Below, piece after piece: positions 59,724-64,000 of a stretch of DNA of 64,000 nucleotides. This DNA comes from Trichomonas vaginalis G3. Lineage: Eukaryota > Parabasalia > Trichomonadida > Trichomonadidae. Under the pieces are notes generated by a model. The model was not told the DNA's origin. It worked only from the letters and a program-made list of their open reading frames with translations, and did not search any database. Position numbers and translations under genes: made by a program. The stretch is from assembly GCF_026262505.1 (NCBI RefSeq), contig NC_067206.1, positions 434,001-498,000 of the forward strand, in the 5' to 3' direction. The first letter of the stretch is position 1. Each line of letters opens with the position of its first letter.

Positions 59724-62700
59724 CTATGCTAAAACATTTGCTCCTGGAGTTCCAAATGATTGAGATGCAAGTAATGAGAACAAAGCACAAGTCAAAGAGA
59801 CAAAATCATTAAGAACATCGAAAGCTCGATATCCTTGTTTGTCCTTATACTTCTCTTGTGCTTCCTTCACAATAGCATTCACTCTAAAAACGCATTCTCT
59901 CGTATGAGAAAATTTTTTATCACCAATTTCAGGCATTTTCGTGAAATCATAAGCTCCCAAAGCTTCTTCAAGAGGTTTAGCAACAGTGTATATCATTGTG
60001 AACGTGTCATAGCTCTCCATGATGAACTTTACCATTTCGGGAATGAAAACTCTTGGATCATTTGACTTAGAACTAATGTGTTTTCTGATTGGAACAACAG
60101 CTTTGTTTATGACTTCTTTAGATACGAAATTTTGAGATCCAGAACAGCAAACTTTTTCAATAAGCTCTGCCAGTTTATTCATCATCTCTTCAATATTGTT
60201 ATTCTCAAAGTCATGTGGAGGAACTTCCAAGAATTCCCATAATCTATTGCATTGTTTTACAATGATACCTCTCAATTTTTCAATTGTTTGACTCAATTTT
60301 GTGATTTTTTCAATTTTTGCACCCATATCTCCTGTTGCTTTTCCTGTCAAATCTTTATGCAATTCCATGAGTTTTGCTATTTTAACTGTCTTCAAGTTCT
60401 TGACACCCAGTTTCGTGTGGAACTGCTTTGCCAAGTTTGTTACTGTTTCTTCTATTTCAGATCTTATTTGTCTTCTTTCTTTCATGAGTTCTTCGTATGG
60501 CAAAGACAAAGGATTTGGTGCTTCGTCGATTGCGAACATCAATGACTGGAATTTCTCTTCCAGACCCATTCCTTGTGTCTGTGCTGTTGCGTGGTCTCTC
60601 ATCCATGCCTCTATTCTCTTCAGAACACCATTTGCTTGGTTCAACTGGTTCCTCAAGTCTTCAATGACTTTGTTTTGTTTGTCAAACTCATTATAAATCG
60701 CTTGTGGCCCTTCATCTTTTGAAATTTTGAGGGTTTCGTAGACTTTTTCCCATCCTTCTCTGTGTTTCTTTTCTATGCTAATTTCTAGCTCTTTCAGTTC
60801 GTTTTTGTGTTTCTTTTCGAGTTCATTGAATGCGTTCATTGTAATTGCTGCTACATCCATGTCGTCTGATGGTGGATTGTCTCCATATAACAATTGTTTC
60901 AATGTGTTTTGAGCCATTTGCATTGCAGTGATTTTGTCATTTTGTTCTTCAAGTTTTTGGTTTAAATTGAAGATCTCTGAGTTCTTTATGTCTAATTCTT
61001 CATTTCTTAGAACAACTTCATTCTGAGCTGTCTGTACCTGTTCAACTAATTCATCAATTGCTTGTGGTAATTGATTTAAATCAGAAACAGTTGCATCTAC
61101 TTTCAAAAACGCATCTCTCGCTTTTTCAACGATTTCTAGCTCTTCTACTTCTCTTTTTGCACAAATAGGACACTTCCTGTCGACAACAAACAGCTGCAGT
61201 TTCTCTGCATTCTCACCATCTTTCACGAATTCTCCATCTGAATCAGACAGAATTCCACTCATTTTGTTTATTGCTTTTTCCAATGTTAGTTTGGCTCTTT
61301 GATCTGAAGTTTGTTTGAGTTCATTGATTTCTTCGTCTTTCTTCTTCAGTTCTTCCTCTAGTTTGGCTACTTTAGCTTCTAAAAGGTTTATTGGATCAGA
61401 CATATTAGAAACTCTTCGACTTCTTGTAGATCTCGCTGTTGTTTGCGTGAAAGAGTCATCAAAATCTGTATAAATGCTCTGTCCAGTACCTTCAGCAATG
61501 TCTAGTTCGTTCTGTCTTCCTGATGTTTGGAATTGGACATCTGCAAATTTGACTTCTGACTTATTAATGTCGTCATCTGGTTTATATGAGATAAGAAGCT
61601 GGGATCTTATTTCTTCTAGCTTTTCAAATACATCACATTCAGGATTGATCTCTAATTTGAAGTCTTTCTGGATATCTGTAACAAATTTTTCAACCATATC
61701 GACAACACCATTATATTCTGGGTTTGGAGTAATTGTTTCACCAACAGGAGTGTTTGCAAACCTCGATGTGTTCCTCCTTGAGGTTAAAAGTGGAGATCTG
61801 ACAGGAGATGGAGGTAATTCAACAAGATCCATCATTGTATCTACGAATTCTGTTATTTTATCGAACTGTTGAGTAAGCATATTCATGTCCTTGTCAAAAG
61901 AAAAGCCTGCTCTGATGGCGATTACGATTTCGTTGCTACCTGATATAATATCTTGTTTTAGCTGCTTAAGATCACTTTGTTGAACACCACATCTTGTAAA
62001 TACATTAAAGCAAGCTTCGTTAAACTGTTGATTAAAAGATCTGATATCTCTTATTGGAGTTTCCATTAAAGTAGGCTGTTCATTCACTGCATCTCGCTGT
62101 GTTAATGTCATTGTGGTACTTTTACTTAAAGCAAGCATTGTTTCTTGCATTTTTATTGTTGATTTTTCAATTTGATCTTTATTTGCTTGAACTTTTGTAT
62201 ATGTAGCAACATGAGCCAGTAGTTGTTTAATCGAATGGAACTTTAGTGTTATATAGTCATTCAAAGATGTAACTCCTTTTTCTTTGATTGTATTGAATTG
62301 TGTGCAAATATCTTGCCATTGTTTACGGAATGTTAAAGTTGAAGATTTCAATTGTGCATTCGAAACAACTCTATTAGAAGGAATTGCTTCCTCAATTGCT
62401 TTTATTGACTTATAGTAATAGACTGCGTCGTGATAGAGTGTACGAAAAGACTCTATAGCTGTATTTAATGATTCTACTATATTTGTTTCTGAAAAAACTT
62501 TTGCATGGTTATATAACGTAATTTCTTTGACGTTTCGATATAGCTTATCTAATTGTTTCCTAACAAGTATCATGTTTTCTTTGGATGTGATAGTGATGTT
62601 TGATGTACTGATTGATTGCAAATCTCGAATTTTTATTGGCTTAGTAATTCGAGGCGAGATACCTGTTGAATTCGAAGGTTTACTCGAAATAGGCACAGTA

Positions 62701-62792
62701 CTGCTAAGTTTGGACTCTCTGAAGCCCCCGTTGCCTGCGACAGTAGGCGCCAGAAGCGTCTTTCCGGAGAGGGAGAGAGTCCTTCCTCTCAT
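59724..62792 (-). CDS. coiled-coil protein with CPIC motif, 1,022 aa
   Basis: The start chosen is the ATG at 62792 because a TCATT initiator lies 20 nt upstream; an ATG at 62843 would add 17 residues. The product is mainly coiled coil (KKKDEEINELKQTSDQRAKL, EQNDKITAMQMAQNTLKQL). In its middle, near residue 541, is a single CPIC in DRKCPICAKREVEELEI, as in a zinc-hook half-site. The head is Ser/Thr-rich. The C-terminal 300 residues are helical and globular. There is no ATPase head, so it is not a RAD50/SMC protein. A centrosomal, basal-body or vesicle-tethering role is possible but unproven. Confidence 0.8.
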   Translation of the reverse strand: MRGRTLSLSGKTLLAPTVAGNGGFRESKLSSTVPISSKPSNSTGISPRITKPIKIRDLQSISTSNITITSKENMILVRKQLDKLYRNVKEITLYNHAKVFSETNIVESLNTAIESFRTLYHDAVYYYKSIKAIEEAIPSNRVVSNAQLKSSTLTFRKQWQDICTQFNTIKEKGVTSLNDYITLKFHSIKQLLAHVATYTKVQANKDQIEKSTIKMQETMLALSKSTTMTLTQRDAVNEQPTLMETPIRDIRSFNQQFNEACFNVFTRCGVQQSDLKQLKQDIISGSNEIVIAIRAGFSFDKDMNMLTQQFDKITEFVDTMMDLVELPPSPVRSPLLTSRRNTSRFANTPVGETITPNPEYNGVVDMVEKFVTDIQKDFKLEINPECDVFEKLEEIRSQLLISYKPDDDINKSEVKFADVQFQTSGRQNELDIAEGTGQSIYTDFDDSFTQTTARSTRSRRVSNMSDPINLLEAKVAKLEEELKKKDEEINELKQTSDQRAKLTLEKAINKMSGILSDSDGEFVKDGENAEKLQLFVVDRKCPICAKREVEELEIVEKARDAFLKVDATVSDLNQLPQAIDELVEQVQTAQNEVVLRNEELDIKNSEIFNLNQKLEEQNDKITAMQMAQNTLKQLLYGDNPPSDDMDVAAITMNAFNELEKKHKNELKELEISIEKKHREGWEKVYETLKISKDEGPQAIYNEFDKQNKVIEDLRNQLNQANGVLKRIEAWMRDHATAQTQGMGLEEKFQSLMFAIDEAPNPLSLPYEELMKERRQIRSEIEETVTNLAKQFHTKLGVKNLKTVKIAKLMELHKDLTGKATGDMGAKIEKITKLSQTIEKLRGIIVKQCNRLWEFLEVPPHDFENNNIEEMMNKLAELIEKVCCSGSQNFVSKEVINKAVVPIRKHISSKSNDPRVFIPEMVKFIMESYDTFTMIYTVAKPLEEALGAYDFTKMPEIGDKKFSHTRECVFRVNAIVKEAQEKYKDKQGYRAFDVLNDFVSLTCALFSLLASQSFGTPGANVLA

Positions 62793-62807
62793 AATTTTTT
62801 GAGAAAT

Positions 62808-62818
62808 TGAATGAAGAA
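62808..62818 (-). promoter_or_regulatory. initiator of the 1,022-aa coiled-coil gene
   Basis: The minus strand reads TCTTCATTCAA, with TCATT. The A at 62812 is 20 nt before the ATG at 62792. This supports that ATG over the one at 62843, which lies upstream of the initiator. Confidence 0.55.
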
Positions 62819-63132
62819 CGGTATTTAATTTTAATATCACCATTGCATACCATATAATAATATTTGATTTTTTTGAGTTTTGAGCAAATTGTCAAAATTT
62901 TTGTAAGCTTACACTACAGTTAATCTTCATAAAAGTATCATCTATTAGACGAGACTTTTCTATTTCTAACATAATTTAACTAATTTTAATTTTTTTGAGA
63001 AATCTCTTCAATGAATCGGCTATTTCCATCTTGAAAGCATTGGAGAACTATTAATAGAGTACAAAGATGAATTTCTCGATATAATTTATCTTACCGCTTT
63101 CATCAGAAAGTGCACGTTTATTTACTGAGTTG

Positions 63133-64000
63133 ATGATTTTGGATGCGGAGAGTTGTCTTTTTCTAACGAATAAGAAACTCTACCAGCTATGCAAACTAAT
63201 AGATCATCTCGGATTCCAAATAGCCCAGCATAATTTCGAAATAGAAATGTTGCGAAAAAAATTTAATTGTTCGTTAGATATTTTAGAGGAGAAATATCAA
63301 AGTAAAGTTCGCGAAAAGTATTTAAAAGGACTCGTAGATCAGGTTGTTAAAGAAGTAGACTTTACATTCAAAGAACGGCACAAAGCCATTCAAGATAAAT
63401 TTATGAATGCAGTTATTTCAATTAATACAGAGATGACTGAATCCGATATAGAATTAAAATCGAATATTAAGAAAGTTGCGCTCATGGTTCAGCAGCTCAA
63501 TCAGGAGATAAACAATAACACAACAGTTATTAATAATTTATGCAATCAGACAATGAAAAATTTAAAAGACCAACTACAAAAAGCGCAAGCCAAACATGAA
63601 GACGCGATAAGATTACATGATAAAGAACAATTAAAACAAGTTCACAATCTTGAAGTAGAAACAAAAGAAAATCTCGCTCATTTAGATGATGACTTCAATG
63701 AATCTGTTGCTCATCTTAAAAAATCATTTCTAGGAACAAATAATAAGAATTTAATCAATAAACTTCAGACCTACAAAGGCGATTTAGAATTCATTGCAGA
63801 GAACTTACAGAACTCAAAAAGTAATGCTAACGATTATATTGGGTTGTATAATATAAATATGCAAAAATGGAAAAAACAATTGCAACAGACACTCAAATCA
63901 TTACCTGATGTGAATGAAAATCCATATAAAGCACAAGATGAAAGTGAGCAAACAGAATATAATAACCAAAAGAAAGAATTACTTGCTCAAAGAGAAAATT
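63133..64000 (+). CDS. coiled-coil protein, 3' end beyond the window
   Basis: An uninterrupted frame opens after an upstream stop and has its first ATG at 63133. It runs to the window edge (289 codons so far). The product reads MILDAESCLFLTNKKLYQLC and then long charged coiled coil (KSKVREKYLKGLVDQVVKEV-like, VETKENLAHLDDDFNESVAH). It is divergent from the 1,022-aa coiled-coil gene, with about 340 bp between their starts. No family is recognised and the end is not in view. Confidence 0.7.
   Translation, partial: MILDAESCLFLTNKKLYQLCKLIDHLGFQIAQHNFEIEMLRKKFNCSLDILEEKYQSKVREKYLKGLVDQVVKEVDFTFKERHKAIQDKFMNAVISINTEMTESDIELKSNIKKVALMVQQLNQEINNNTTVINNLCNQTMKNLKDQLQKAQAKHEDAIRLHDKEQLKQVHNLEVETKENLAHLDDDFNESVAHLKKSFLGTNNKNLINKLQTYKGDLEFIAENLQNSKSNANDYIGLYNINMQKWKKQLQQTLKSLPDVNENPYKAQDESEQTEYNNQKKELLAQREN

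Noticed and set aside
59724-62792. RAD50 or SMC identity for the coiled-coil protein
   Set aside because: The CPIC motif alone suggests it, but Walker A, signature and Walker B motifs are absent.

Overview
The window looks like genomic DNA from a trichomonad parabasalid, most likely Trichomonas vaginalis or a close relative. The host genes are AT-rich and appear uninterrupted by introns. Several start 10-26 nt downstream of a TCA(C/T)(T/A) initiator, typically TCACTTTTT, which is the core promoter known from Trichomonas. The window also holds a Polinton (Maverick), an element very abundant in that genus. The species call rests on recollection of these traits, not on a search.

Layout. About 1-22.57 kb is a Polinton whose left end lies outside the window. 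Recognisable parts are an integrase, protein-primed PolB, an HNH endonuclease, a packaging ATPase, an SF3 helicase, a major capsid protein, a possible penton protein and several unassigned genes. It is broken (roughly fifteen or more breaks, by eye) and carries three insertions. One is a KilA-N cassette bounded by repeats (6.75-8.6 kb). The other two are TIR-bounded elements at 18.15-19.19 kb and 19.40-22.01 kb. These two carry arrays of back-to-back hairpins, and the second is flanked by a perfect 79-bp direct repeat. The hairpins form a four-hairpin module repeated about four times. Stem sequences differ between modules while pairing is kept. This is the most unusual structure in the window.

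From 22.75 to 27.0 kb are host genes: an R2R3 Myb-like protein, ribosomal protein S9, a histidine acid phosphatase, and a divergently transcribed membrane-anchored thioredoxin/PDI-like protein. From 27.78 to 37.85 kb lies a 10-kb DNA transposon. It has about 4-kb terminal inverted repeats made mostly of a 121-bp satellite (about 32 and 29 units) around one DDE/rve transposase gene.

From 38.2 kb to the end are host genes. They are a Ser/Thr kinase, a HEAT/ARM-like protein, a small membrane protein, an ankyrin relic, coiled-coil proteins (one with an in-frame stop), CK2 beta, a large type-I membrane protein, an AAAP amino-acid transporter, a CDC25-type phosphatase, PI4-kinase alpha, a 1,022-aa coiled-coil protein with a CPIC motif, and a coiled-coil gene cut by the window edge. 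These genes sit on both strands with individual promoters and show no operon-like linkage. All assignments come from reading the sequence; no database search was run.
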